DNA from: Paludibacteraceae bacterium
GTDB taxonomy: Bacteria; Bacteroidota; Bacteroidia; Bacteroidales; Paludibacteraceae
Direction of reading: 5' to 3'
Assembly: GCA_017503075.1 (NCBI GenBank)
Contig: JAFVTU010000013.1
Location: forward strand, 1 to 47,776
Length of the DNA stretch: 47,776 nt
The position numbers and the translations under genes were made by a program. The notes beneath the pieces are model-generated. The model did no database searches. It was not told where the DNA came from and was given only the letters and a program-made list of their open reading frames with translations. This document shows, in pieces, positions 25,907-34,043 of this stretch; position 1 is the first letter of the stretch, and each line of letters opens with the position of its first letter.

Positions 25907-25927
25907 CTTGCGCTACCTTTGCGCAAG
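25907..25927 (+). terminator. hairpin between the AraC regulator and DUF5686 genes
   Basis: CTTGCGC/GCGCAAG with a 7-nt loop, followed on the plus strand by ATAATATTTT. It is a weak terminator candidate. The loop contains TACCTTTG but no TTG stands 19-21 bp upstream. Confidence 0.45.
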
Positions 25928-25955
25928 ATAATATTTTGTAGAACCATATAACGAG

Positions 25956-28331
25956 TTACATTCCCAAAGACAGGCGGAAACGCACTGCCCACCGTGGCGT
26001 ACATGAGTCTTGTAGGTTTGTCAGTCGGAATACTCCATACACCTCTCCAATACGCAATATATTGCCAATTCCTACGCCCAGCTCTACGTATGGGATATTG
26101 AGGGCATTCATGGTGCAATATCCCGCTTGATTGGTAGGAAAGGCTAATATGCTTTGGTGCTGTTTGCTCAAGCCTCCGTATGCTACTTTCAACTCGAGTA
26201 ATTCTCTCAAACGCGCATAGCGTATTCCTGGAATAAGATTGAATAACACACCTTTGCCATTCCAATGAGCATGCAACGCAATATACCTGTCAGCCGCATA
26301 CTGGTAGTTGTTCATCAGTGAGAATCGATAGGTATCGAAGACGTGTGTTTGGTTGCCAGCAAAATGGTGCAATAGCGGATAAGGTACTTTGCCAAAGACT
26401 AATCCTGCTTGTAATAGGTAATCTAACTCTCCGCCTATGCCCAGATCGACGTTGTGGCGCAACATGAGTTGCAAGTTGCCATACATGCGATACGATGGCA
26501 TGTTATCCAGACGATAACTACCTAATTCAGCACCTACATATATGACAGGTAGGTTATTATAGATATACCTACGGTGGAAATAGGTATCCACTTTGCGTTC
26601 GTTGAAACTTATGCGTGCGGATGCACCCAAGGTGGAGTAGAACATGGTAGGTTGGCTATGGTAGTTGCGCGTGGCTTCTCCATATCCTGTTTGTCCTACT
26701 TTGATGTAGGCTTTTGTTTCAAGATATTTGTTCCAATCATCTGCAAATTGCACGCGCCCTTCTTGGCGACGGGTCATGGTGTTGTAGAAGTGCTTGGAGT
26801 TGAATCTTGCTCCACGGAAGATGTCGGTAATCAGGTTGACTTGAGGACTGAAAATTTTGTTTTCGCGTCTATATTCTTCAAAATCATCTACTTCTGAATA
26901 GACGTACAGGTCTCTGTACTTGAGCTGAACGGTATGCCTGCGTTCGCTTGGCAAGGCGATGTTGACTTGTCCAAATCCTTTGAACGCTCTATCTCCAATG
27001 CCATAAGCCACCATGGCTTCAAGGCTCACATGCTTCCATAGTGCCTCAGTTGTTCGCAGTGGAATACCCACCCGCAAGCCTTCTTGCTGATTGTATTTGA
27101 TGAGATGGTGTATCTTACCGACTTCCACATATTTGTTGGTAGGAATATAGCCCGTATTCAATACATACGCTAAGAATTTAGCCGTCTTGAAGAGAGGCGT
27201 GTTGTTGAGGCTATCCAATGCGGGCAGGATAACGTCTTCCATTGCCTCAGTGGTATCCAACGTGGCGATAGTTGGTGTAGTGTCGGTAAGGAAGCGGTTG
27301 TTGCGATTGAGCAGCAGGGTGGGGAAGATATGCACCGAATCGCTCAGCGATGGTGTCTTGATGGCGAAATCCATGAGCAGGCTCATCTGCTCGGATAGCA
27401 GTTGGTTGTTCGGCGCAAAGGTTTGATGGATAGTGAGTTCCTTGAGATAGTTGATGCTGGTTTGTACGGGCATCTGGACATCAATCGTGCGCAATGCACA
27501 AGTGACAGAGTCGATGGTCATCTCGCCGTTGAAGGTGGCGTAGAATGGGTTCTTGGTCTTGAAATGCAGCAAGTAATGTTTCTCATCGCCCACCTGTAGG
27601 CTATCTGCCAAGTAGTAATTGTAATAGGTGTTGCCAGATGCCGCCAGCGGACTCAGCAGCGATGTGCTGAGAAAGGGCAAACTATTGTCGTAGAAATCGA
27701 ATGCGGTAGGAATTTGTCCCAGTAGCAATTGGTAGTCGGTCAATGTCAGCAGGGTCGCCTCTTCGCGTACGCTATCTGCCACCTGCTGCCGCCAATACAG
27801 CGGAATCAGATACGTGCTATCCTCCTGCTGAATCATACCACTTTGTAGGCTCTTCCACAGTGCACGCTTTAGGTGCTTCGACTGGATATCCGATACATAT
27901 AGCGCCGTTTTGCCCGCTTGGCTGGTGGCTATTGCTCGTTTGTTGGCTGTACGTCGTGCCCGTACCTTATCCATCAATGCTAAGGCAGGGTTGTCGCCAG
28001 GCACGATAAACACCTCTTGCAAACTGCCCACCTTCTCTCGCAACGCAATATCAATACCCGATTGGGTATGTGGCTCTATCTTGAATCGTTCGGTATGATA
28101 GCCCACTGCGCTGACTACCATTGTACGTGAGCGATCCAAGTCTTCGCGCAGCAAGAATAGTCCTTCAGCATTGGTCGTAGTTCCCAACTGTGTCCCTTGG
28201 AGATACACATGCACATTCGACAACGGCTCACCCGTGTTGGCGTCATATACTTCACCCACCACAATCGTTTCTTGAGCAAGCAGATGCAAACTCAAGAAGA
28301 GCCACAATGATATGAGTACAAGTCGTTTCAT
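25956..28331 (-). CDS. DUF5686 outer-membrane protein with carboxypeptidase-like domain
   Basis: 791 residues. A signal peptide (MKRLVLISLWLFLSLHLLAQ) is followed by a carboxypeptidase-D regulatory-like domain (about 25-95: GEVYDANTGEPLSNVHVYLQGT, quoted in part, and GTTTNAEGLFLL). The rest (about 115-791) fits the DUF5686 family, which ends in a beta-barrel-like part rich in aromatic strands (RFRLSLGM end). Expected location is the outer membrane. The function of the family is not established. Its ATG overlaps the stop of the recombinase gene by 4 bp (ATGA), so the two are translated together. Confidence 0.85.
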   Translation of the reverse strand: MKRLVLISLWLFLSLHLLAQETIVVGEVYDANTGEPLSNVHVYLQGTQLGTTTNAEGLFLLREDLDRSRTMVVSAVGYHTERFKIEPHTQSGIDIALREKVGSLQEVFIVPGDNPALALMDKVRARRTANKRAIATSQAGKTALYVSDIQSKHLKRALWKSLQSGMIQQEDSTYLIPLYWRQQVADSVREEATLLTLTDYQLLLGQIPTAFDFYDNSLPFLSTSLLSPLAASGNTYYNYYLADSLQVGDEKHYLLHFKTKNPFYATFNGEMTIDSVTCALRTIDVQMPVQTSINYLKELTIHQTFAPNNQLLSEQMSLLMDFAIKTPSLSDSVHIFPTLLLNRNNRFLTDTTPTIATLDTTEAMEDVILPALDSLNNTPLFKTAKFLAYVLNTGYIPTNKYVEVGKIHHLIKYNQQEGLRVGIPLRTTEALWKHVSLEAMVAYGIGDRAFKGFGQVNIALPSERRHTVQLKYRDLYVYSEVDDFEEYRRENKIFSPQVNLITDIFRGARFNSKHFYNTMTRRQEGRVQFADDWNKYLETKAYIKVGQTGYGEATRNYHSQPTMFYSTLGASARISFNERKVDTYFHRRYIYNNLPVIYVGAELGSYRLDNMPSYRMYGNLQLMLRHNVDLGIGGELDYLLQAGLVFGKVPYPLLHHFAGNQTHVFDTYRFSLMNNYQYAADRYIALHAHWNGKGVLFNLIPGIRYARLRELLELKVAYGGLSKQHQSILAFPTNQAGYCTMNALNIPYVELGVGIGNILRIGEVYGVFRLTNLQDSCTPRWAVRFRLSLGM

Positions 28332-29209
28332 CGATTCTCGGGGTGGTATTTCAATACGGCTTCGCGTAGGTCGTGGATATCTACGTGCGTATAAATTTCG
28401 GTGGTACTAATGCTCTCGTGCCCCAGTAGTTGCTGAATAATGCGTAGGTCGGCTCCGTTTTGCAAGAGATGCGTAGCGAAGGAATGACGCAAGGTGTGAG
28501 GGGAAATGGTTTTCTGTATTCCAGCTTCGCGTGCCAAGGTCTTGATGATGGTGAAGATCATGGCTCGCGTCAGTTGTCGTCCGTATCGGTTAAGAAATGC
28601 AATGTCGATGGCTTCTGGTTTGATGTCCAAGGCACTGCGGTCTTGCATCCAATATTCGAACCACTCCACCGCCACGGGAGATACGGGAACTAATCGCTGC
28701 TTATTGCCTTTGCCAATAATGCGCATGTATCCCTCTTGGAGGTACATGTCGCTCAATCGCAGATTCACCAACTCGCTCACGCGCAGTCCACTACCATACA
28801 GCATCTCGATGATAGCGCGATTGCGATGGCTTTCGCTCTTCGACATATCAATCTGTGCAATCATCCGATCAATCTCCTCCACCGATAATACATCTGGCAG
28901 GTGCAACTCTTTTTTAGGCGTTTCGATGAGTTCCGATGGGTCTTGCTCAATATAGTTGTGGTAGAGCAAAAAGCGATAGAACGAGTGTAAACCAGCCACC
29001 AGTCGCGCTTGTGTGCGCACCGATGCTATATCCTTGAAGGTGTCGAATACAAATGCTTGTAAATCATCAAAACTGGCATGTACCACATCTATCCCATGCT
29101 TATCGGCATACTCCTTTAGTCGCTGATAATCCATTAGATAAGCATCTACTGAATTGATGCTCAGTCCTTTTTCCAACTTTAGATATGTGCGGTACTCCTT
29201 TTCTAACAT
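28328..29209 (-). CDS. xerD: tyrosine recombinase XerD-type
   Basis: Site-specific recombinase of about 293 residues that resolves chromosome dimers at dif with a partner XerC. The N-terminal SAM-like domain begins LEKEYRTYLKLEKGLS. The catalytic domain has Arg in YGSGLRVSEL, Lys in GKGNKQR, HxxR in HTLRHSFATHL, the second His in LGHESIS and the nucleophile Tyr in EIYTHV. The ATG at 29209 is preferred because it gives the usual XerD length and lies 7 bp after the upstream gene; a longer frame would overlap it. No partner recombinase is in the window, and the gene is in an operon, not beside mobile DNA. Confidence 0.9.
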   Translation of the reverse strand: MLEKEYRTYLKLEKGLSINSVDAYLMDYQRLKEYADKHGIDVVHASFDDLQAFVFDTFKDIASVRTQARLVAGLHSFYRFLLYHNYIEQDPSELIETPKKELHLPDVLSVEEIDRMIAQIDMSKSESHRNRAIIEMLYGSGLRVSELVNLRLSDMYLQEGYMRIIGKGNKQRLVPVSPVAVEWFEYWMQDRSALDIKPEAIDIAFLNRYGRQLTRAMIFTIIKTLAREAGIQKTISPHTLRHSFATHLLQNGADLRIIQQLLGHESISTTEIYTHVDIHDLREAVLKYHPENR

Positions 29210-29216
29210 GGATATG

Positions 29217-29747
29217 TTATCGATAGATTGCAGGACCTGTGTAGGTGGCGTGATAATGTGTAGAATCCTCATCGTAGAGATTGAAGTCCAGCACCACATC
29301 ATCTGCCTCGTATGCAATGGTCATGTTGCCTCCTGTCATTAGCAGGATACGCTGTATTTGATCCTCTGTAATCACCAGCACATAGGTGCCTGTCACATTC
29401 CCCTCAAAACTCATGCCACGCAAGAAAGTCATCTCCTTTGCTACACTATCCATCTCGTATCGTCCCGCAGGCAAACGCTCTGTGCTATCTTTTGCCACAA
29501 ACACATCCGATAGATACAAGTTGCATCCTGTACCAGAGATATGCCATGCTGAGTCGTACTCCAGTCCATCGGATAGCAAGTCTATGGCATATACTTGATG
29601 ACCGCTATTATAAAAGTCTTCGTATGCTCTAAAATCAGCGGTAGTGTACACGCTATCCACCTGCTGTGTAGCAGGGCGATTAGGGTTGTTGTGCGGCGTA
29701 CATGCCACCGCCAACACCAATATAATGATATATAAATATGCTTTCAT
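29217..29747 (-). CDS. small lipoprotein of unknown function
   Basis: 176 residues with a lipobox (LVLAVACTP). The mature part is beta-rich with segments GTGCNLYLSDVFVAKDS, GRYEMDS, GTYVLVITEDQIQRIL, NMTIAYEADDVVLDFNLYDED and YTGPAIY. The pattern suggests a small barrel or sandwich, but I do not recognise a named family. It overlaps the permease gene by 4 bp and precedes xerD by 7 bp, in a transcript starting at rpmH or rbfA. Confidence 0.65.
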   Translation of the reverse strand: MKAYLYIIILVLAVACTPHNNPNRPATQQVDSVYTTADFRAYEDFYNSGHQVYAIDLLSDGLEYDSAWHISGTGCNLYLSDVFVAKDSTERLPAGRYEMDSVAKEMTFLRGMSFEGNVTGTYVLVITEDQIQRILLMTGGNMTIAYEADDVVLDFNLYDEDSTHYHATYTGPAIYR

Positions 29748-30961
29748 CTCTCAATATTTATCTTTCTCGCTGGTATCCATGAGGAAACTGCTCCTAACAC
29801 CAATACTACTGCACTTACCAACGCAATGTCCCAACCTTGTACAGCCACTGGATATGCATTTAACACATACTCTGAACCATTGCCCAACTTGAGCAGTCCA
29901 AAGTGTTCTTGCAGTAGGCACACTCCTAATCCGACTATCAATCCGCCTATAGCGCCTAGCGTATTCACCATCCATCCTTCTAATACGAACACCTTACGAA
30001 TCATGCCGTCGCTGGCTCCCAAGTGCGATAGGGTGCGTATGTCTTGCTGCTTATCGATGATGAGCATTGATAGCGATCCGATGCCGTTGAAGGTGGCAAT
30101 CAACAAAATAAATATCAGCAATAGTGCTGTCAATAGTTTCTCCACGCGTAAGATGCGGAAGAAGTCTTCTTGCTGCTCGAAGCGGTCTTGTAGCACATAC
30201 CCATCGCCCAATACAGTTGCTATCTCGCGCTTGGTTTGCTTGATGCTATATGCTTCGTTCACACCCACTTGCAGTGCGGTTACCTCCGTGGAGTCGTAAT
30301 CCAATAACCTACGTGTAAGACCTATATCTACTAACATCAGATTATCGTCGTATTTCTGTTGATTCACAGCAAAAGTGCCTGCAATGAAGCATCTCTCTTG
30401 GTTGAAGTTGGCATCAGGACGCAACATGTTTACTTTGCCTTCGCGCTTGGGGGCATACACTTGGATGCCATGTACAAAACGTGCACCAATGCCTAATTTC
30501 CATGCCAGTCCTTGTCCCAATACTGCGCGGTCAAATGCACCATCGTACACCTCATAATGTCCGTCGGTGATGATGTTCTCAATACCAGTTAATGCAGAAA
30601 ACGAAGTATCTACCCCCATCAACTGAACAGGCATCTGCTTATCCTCAAAATAGACTAATGCTGTCTCTGAGATACTCTCGCTCAGCAGATCCACGCATGG
30701 CAATTCGAGTAATGCGTGTTTCTTTTCTTTGCTAATGCTGAATGATTTACCTGCTTTGGCAGTAATGCGTAGGTCAGGGTCAAATTGTGAAAACAGTTGC
30801 TCTACCATAACGCCAAAGCCATTCATCACGCTCAGCACGCAAATCATAGCCGCAGTTACCACTCCCACCGCTGCCGATGAGATGGCTGTGATGATATGGA
30901 TGGCATTGAATTGCTTTTTAGCAAACAAATACCGCCACGCTATTTTCAACTCCGTCTTCAC
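29744..30961 (-). CDS. LolC/LolE-type ABC transporter permease
   Basis: 405 residues with a membrane segment near 18-45 (IHIITAISSAAVGVVTAAM), a large periplasmic domain (about 50-260) and three C-terminal membrane segments in the FtsX pattern (LLIFILLIATFNGIGSLSM, TLGAIGGLIVGLGV, LVSAVVLVLGAVSSWIPA). The N-terminal layout with the first residues IAWRYLFAKKQ is that of LolC/E, which release lipoproteins from the inner membrane. It begins one base after rbfA, an arrangement I also associate with other Bacteroidota. No ATPase partner is in the window. Confidence 0.85.
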   Translation of the reverse strand: MKTELKIAWRYLFAKKQFNAIHIITAISSAAVGVVTAAMICVLSVMNGFGVMVEQLFSQFDPDLRITAKAGKSFSISKEKKHALLELPCVDLLSESISETALVYFEDKQMPVQLMGVDTSFSALTGIENIITDGHYEVYDGAFDRAVLGQGLAWKLGIGARFVHGIQVYAPKREGKVNMLRPDANFNQERCFIAGTFAVNQQKYDDNLMLVDIGLTRRLLDYDSTEVTALQVGVNEAYSIKQTKREIATVLGDGYVLQDRFEQQEDFFRILRVEKLLTALLLIFILLIATFNGIGSLSMLIIDKQQDIRTLSHLGASDGMIRKVFVLEGWMVNTLGAIGGLIVGLGVCLLQEHFGLLKLGNGSEYVLNAYPVAVQGWDIALVSAVVLVLGAVSSWIPARKINIER

Positions 30962-30962
30962 C

Positions 30963-31298
30963 TTATTGTTTTAGCAGTTCGTCAATGCGTGCCATCTTGT
31001 CGATGGTTTCGTCTAAGTGGAAGTGCAATTCAGGAATGATACGCAACTGATGGCGTTGCATATGTCCCATCTCCCCGCGTATTTTGGCGGTGTCTTCTTG
31101 CACTTTTGCGATGGTGCTTGCCACTTTGTCTTGTGGGAACACACTCAGATAGACGTGGGCGATGCTCAAGTCCGATGATATTCTCACTTCACTCACAGAG
31201 ATGAGTGTTCCGCGCATCGCGCGTGCGTATTTCAATAAAATATCGCTCAAATCCTTCTGGATTAAGCGTTCAATCTTCTGCTGTCTTGTTGATTCCAT
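30963..31298 (-). CDS. rbfA: ribosome-binding factor A
   Basis: 111-residue 30S maturation factor. It shows the RbfA pattern: RQQKIERLIQKDLSDIL, then LISVSEVRISSDLSIAHVYLSVF and a C-terminal LRIIPELHFHLDETID. It lies between rpmH and the Lol-type permease on the minus strand. Confidence 0.95.
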   Translation of the reverse strand: MESTRQQKIERLIQKDLSDILLKYARAMRGTLISVSEVRISSDLSIAHVYLSVFPQDKVASTIAKVQEDTAKIRGEMGHMQRHQLRIIPELHFHLDETIDKMARIDELLKQ

Positions 31299-31333
31299 AT
31301 ATGTTTTGTTTCTAAACTTCTTAACTCCCGAAC

Positions 31334-31425
31334 CTAATCAACGCAATAAGGGAAAGGAGTCTATACTCTTTTCCCTATGCTGATGCCTTAGGAAAAAGCC
31401 CTAAGGTTGTCTAATCGTTGATTAG
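31334..31425 (-). terminator. nested stem-loops between rpmH and rbfA
   Basis: Three hairpins follow one another: GGGAAAGGAGT/ACTCTTTTCCC (31350-31375, 11 bp, loop CTAT), CCTTAGG/CCTAAGG (31386-31406) and CTAATC/GATTAG (31411-31425). An outer inverted repeat CTAATCAACG (31334-31343) with CGTTGATTAG (31416-31425) could enclose the first two and would compete with the third. The last stem covers the rpmH stop codon. It may separate the very abundant rpmH message from rbfA. Confidence 0.65.
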
Positions 31426-31580
31426 CGTTTGTGACGACCTTCGTCAGCTACAGTCAATTTCTTGCGACCGTGTGCGCGGCGAGCTGCCAATACGCGACGA
31501 CCATTTGCAGTAGCCATACGAGCACGGAAACCGTGTTTGTTACGGCGACGACGTTGGCTTGGTTGGAATGTACGTTTCAT
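31422..31580 (-). CDS. rpmH: ribosomal protein L34
   Basis: A 52-residue basic protein of the large ribosomal subunit, found by reading the minus strand from an ATG at 31580: [18 protein letters not shown], then [17 protein letters not shown] and the end DEGRHKR. The sequence is unmistakable for L34. It has its own promoter at 31645-31675 and is followed by a complex of stem-loops before rbfA. dnaA and rnpA, its neighbours in many bacteria, are not here. Confidence 0.97.
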   Translation of the reverse strand: MKRTFQPSQRRRRNKHGFRARMATANGRRVLAARRAHGRKKLTVADEGRHKR

Positions 31581-31644
31581 TGTTCTTATATCATTTTATG
31601 CCCCATCTCGTGGGCTGGTTAATAATTTCGTGCGAAAAAGCGTG

Positions 31645-31675
31645 CAAAGGTACTGCTTTTTTTTGATATGACCAA
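31645..31675 (-). promoter_or_regulatory. promoter of rpmH
   Basis: Reverse-strand TACCTTTG (31645-31652) with TTG at 31673-31675, spacing 20. It is divergent from the promoter of the sigma-54 activator. Confidence 0.85.
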
Positions 31676-31711
31676 ATTTTTGTATAAAAAAACTGTTTTT
31701 TGCTAAAATTC

Positions 31712-31742
31712 TTGCATATGTGCGTTTTTTATTGTACCTTTG
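31712..31742 (+). promoter_or_regulatory. promoter of the sigma-54 activator-lptE transcript
   Basis: TTG at 31712-31714 and TACCTTTG at 31735-31742, spacing 20. Transcription starts downstream of an in-frame upstream start, so the ATG at 31811 is used. Confidence 0.85.
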
Positions 31743-31810
31743 TCTGCCATTTTGGCAGATTGAAGCACATTAAACTTTTAATCCGAAACTTGGAAATATT
31801 TAAAATCATT

Positions 31811-33013
31811 ATGCCAAACTTAGATTTACAACGAATCAAGCAGCAATTTAGCATTATAGGTAATAGTGCTCAACTTAATCGTGGTATCGAGATCGCCGTG
31901 CAAGTCGCATTGACGGATCTTAGTGTCTTGATTACTGGAGAAAGTGGAGTAGGTAAGGAGCATTTCCCGAAAATAATCCACCAATATTCTCCTCGTAAGC
32001 ATGGCCCCTATTTTGCGATTAATTGCGGTGCTATTCCAGAAGGAACGATTGATGCAGAACTTTTTGGTCATACTAAGGGAGCTTTTACTGATGCTAAGAG
32101 CGAACGAAAGGGGTACTTTGAGATTGCGGACGGAGGTACACTTTTCCTTGACGAAGTCGGTGAACTTCCGTTATCTACGCAAGCTCGATTGTTGCGCGTG
32201 CTTGAGACGGGAGAATTTATTCGCATGGGTGACTCCAAAGTCATGAAGACCAATGTGCGTGTTGTTGCAGCAACTAATCTCAATATCTCAAAAGCTATTG
32301 ATGAAGGGCATTTTCGAGAAGATTTATATTATCGTCTGAATACGATTGAGATTAAGATTCCTCCATTGCGTGAGAGAAAAGAAGATATACCTTTGCTTTT
32401 CCGCAAGTTCGTGGTGGATTTTGCAGATCGATATCGTATGCCAGCTATTCGTTTGACAGAAGAGGCTACAGAGATGCTTAAATCATACTATTGGCAAGGC
32501 AATGTACGTCAATTAAAGAATGTGGCGCAGCAAATTAGTCTTATTGAGGAACGTCGCGAAATAACTCCCGATATCTTAGCGCGCTACTTACCTGCTCATC
32601 AAATGCATCGCGGGTTGGCTTTGGCTGGACAGCAGACACAGCAGGGTGTGCCTATGGAGGAATTGAAGATGCTTTATAATGTAGTGGGTGCTATGAAGCG
32701 TGAGATGGATGTGCTCAAGGCACAATTGGAGCAAATGCAAAAGAGTCACGACTCACGAACGAAGATAGAGGATGAGATTGTAGAATGGGAGCAGGGGCAA
32801 GTATTGCCCCCTTCACATGATTCTGTAGCGCTTAAAGAGGGGGCAGAGGTAGCAAATGTAGAAGAAGTAAAGGAACTGAATCTTGCTGATATGGAGCGTG
32901 ATACTATTCAAAAGGCATTGATTAAGAATGGAGGTAATCGTAAGGCTACGGCTGTAGATTTAGGTTTAAGCGAACGCACATTGTATCGCAAGATAAAAGA
33001 ATATGGCTTATGA
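31811..33013 (+). CDS. sigma-54-type AAA+ transcriptional activator without receiver domain
   Basis: 400 residues. The AAA+ domain (about 15-250) has Walker A GESGVGKE, the L1 loop as GAFTDA, Walker B GGTLFLDEVGELP and the sensor/finger region FREDLYYRLNTIEI..PPLRERKEDI. A linker with a coiled-coil stretch (EMDVLKAQLEQMQ) follows, then a Fis-type helix-turn-helix at the end (NRKATAVDLGLSERTLYRKI). There is no N-terminal receiver or GAF sensor. Its usual partner contact motif is GAFTGA; here the fifth residue is Asp. It overlaps lptE by 4 bp, the order activator-lptE-secG being familiar in this phylum. Confidence 0.9.
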   Translation: MPNLDLQRIKQQFSIIGNSAQLNRGIEIAVQVALTDLSVLITGESGVGKEHFPKIIHQYSPRKHGPYFAINCGAIPEGTIDAELFGHTKGAFTDAKSERKGYFEIADGGTLFLDEVGELPLSTQARLLRVLETGEFIRMGDSKVMKTNVRVVAATNLNISKAIDEGHFREDLYYRLNTIEIKIPPLRERKEDIPLLFRKFVVDFADRYRMPAIRLTEEATEMLKSYYWQGNVRQLKNVAQQISLIEERREITPDILARYLPAHQMHRGLALAGQQTQQGVPMEELKMLYNVVGAMKREMDVLKAQLEQMQKSHDSRTKIEDEIVEWEQGQVLPPSHDSVALKEGAEVANVEEVKELNLADMERDTIQKALIKNGGNRKATAVDLGLSERTLYRKIKEYGL

Positions 33014-33537
33014 AACTATTTCAATATCCAAGATCTATTATCCGATATCCAATTATCATCGTTTTGTTCCTGCTGAATGGGTGTGTTATCTCTTACAAGT
33101 TCAATGGAGCATCTATTGACTATGCTACAACGAAGACAATTAGCATTGCTGATTTTCCGAATGTAGCGCCACTTGTATATGCTCCTTTGTCCAATAACTT
33201 ATCGGATGGTATTCGCGATCTTTTCCAGCGTCAAACGCGTTTGGAACAAGTTAGACGAGGGGGAAACCTCGAAATTGAAGGTGAAATCACAGGTTATACA
33301 CTTACCCCGATGGCAGTGTCTGCAGATAGTTATGCTGCTGAAACCAAACTAACAATCACTGTGAAAGTGCGATTTACTAATAATGTGGCGCCTGAAGAGA
33401 GCTTCGAAAAGACCTATACTGCATACCAAACATTCGATGCATCGCAAATGCTCAATGATGTGCAAGATGAGCTATGCAACACGATGATAGCGGAGATTGC
33501 AGACCAAATATATAATGATACTGTCGCAAAATGGTAA
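33010..33537 (+). CDS. lptE: LptE-type LPS-assembly lipoprotein
   Basis: 175 residues with an N-terminal membrane segment ending in a lipobox (LFLLNGCVIS), so an outer-membrane lipoprotein. The mature part begins YKFNGASIDYATTKTISI and has the LptE-like run NNLSDGIRDLFQRQTRLEQV, EIEGEITGYT and the C-terminal helix DELCNTMIAEIADQIYN. LptE plugs LptD in lipopolysaccharide export. The start overlaps the stop of the activator gene. Confidence 0.85.
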   Translation: MKLFQYPRSIIRYPIIIVLFLLNGCVISYKFNGASIDYATTKTISIADFPNVAPLVYAPLSNNLSDGIRDLFQRQTRLEQVRRGGNLEIEGEITGYTLTPMAVSADSYAAETKLTITVKVRFTNNVAPEESFEKTYTAYQTFDASQMLNDVQDELCNTMIAEIADQIYNDTVAKW

Positions 33538-33542
33538 AAAAT

Positions 33543-33573
33543 TTGGTAGTGTCAAAAAAAAGTTGTACCTTTG
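33543..33573 (+). promoter_or_regulatory. promoter of secG
   Basis: TTG at 33543-33545 and TACCTTTG at 33566-33573, spacing 20, only 6 bp after the lptE stop. Confidence 0.85.
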
Positions 33574-33619
33574 CGGGCTGATTGTAGTCTTTACACTTAA
33601 AACTTTAAAATAATAAATT

Positions 33620-33958
33620 ATGTACGTACTATTGACTATTTTGATTGTAATTGCAGCAGTATTGCTGACCCTTTTGGTTTTGGTTCAAAACAGCAAGGGT
33701 GGCGGTTTGGCTGCTGGTTTTTCTAGCGGTAACCAAGTGATGGGTGCTCCTAAAACTGCTGACTTCTTGGAGAAGGCAAGTTGGACTTTAATTGCTATTA
33801 TCGTAGCATTAAGTATTACCGCTGTTGGATTCAACAAGAGCGACAAGGCTGTCGCTGAAGAGGGTAGTGTAGTTACTGAGCAAGCTCAAGAGCAAGTTGC
33901 TGCTGAGCAAGCTGCTCAAGCTGTTCCTGAGTTCGAAACAGAGGAAGTGGCTGAGTAA
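33620..33958 (+). CDS. secG: protein translocase subunit SecG
   Basis: 112-residue inner-membrane protein of the SecYEG channel. Two membrane segments (VLLTILIVIAAVLLTLLVLV and the WTLIAIIVALSITAVGF region) flank the conserved loop QNSKGGGLAAGFSSGNQVMG. The C-terminal tail is a low-complexity Glu/Ala/Gln run, common in the phylum. It has its own promoter and a strong terminator. Confidence 0.95.
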   Translation: MYVLLTILIVIAAVLLTLLVLVQNSKGGGLAAGFSSGNQVMGAPKTADFLEKASWTLIAIIVALSITAVGFNKSDKAVAEEGSVVTEQAQEQVAAEQAAQAVPEFETEEVAE

Positions 33959-33992
33959 TTTCCTACGAACAGTTGGAATTAGTTCCACAAAA

Positions 33993-34029
33993 CAAATGAG
34001 AGGCAGACGTGCCTCTCATTTGTTTTTTT
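33993..34029 (+). terminator. terminator of secG
   Basis: CAAATGAGAGGCA / TGCCTCTCATTTG with a 4-nt loop, followed by seven T. It is a textbook intrinsic terminator between convergent secG and the trpB-like gene. Confidence 0.9.
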
Positions 34030-34043
34030 ATATCTATCGGATA

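Noticed and set aside
25914-25921. TACCTTTG box between the AraC gene and DUF5686 gene
   Set aside because: It is the loop of a hairpin and no TTG stands at the right distance upstream; it would drive only antisense RNA.
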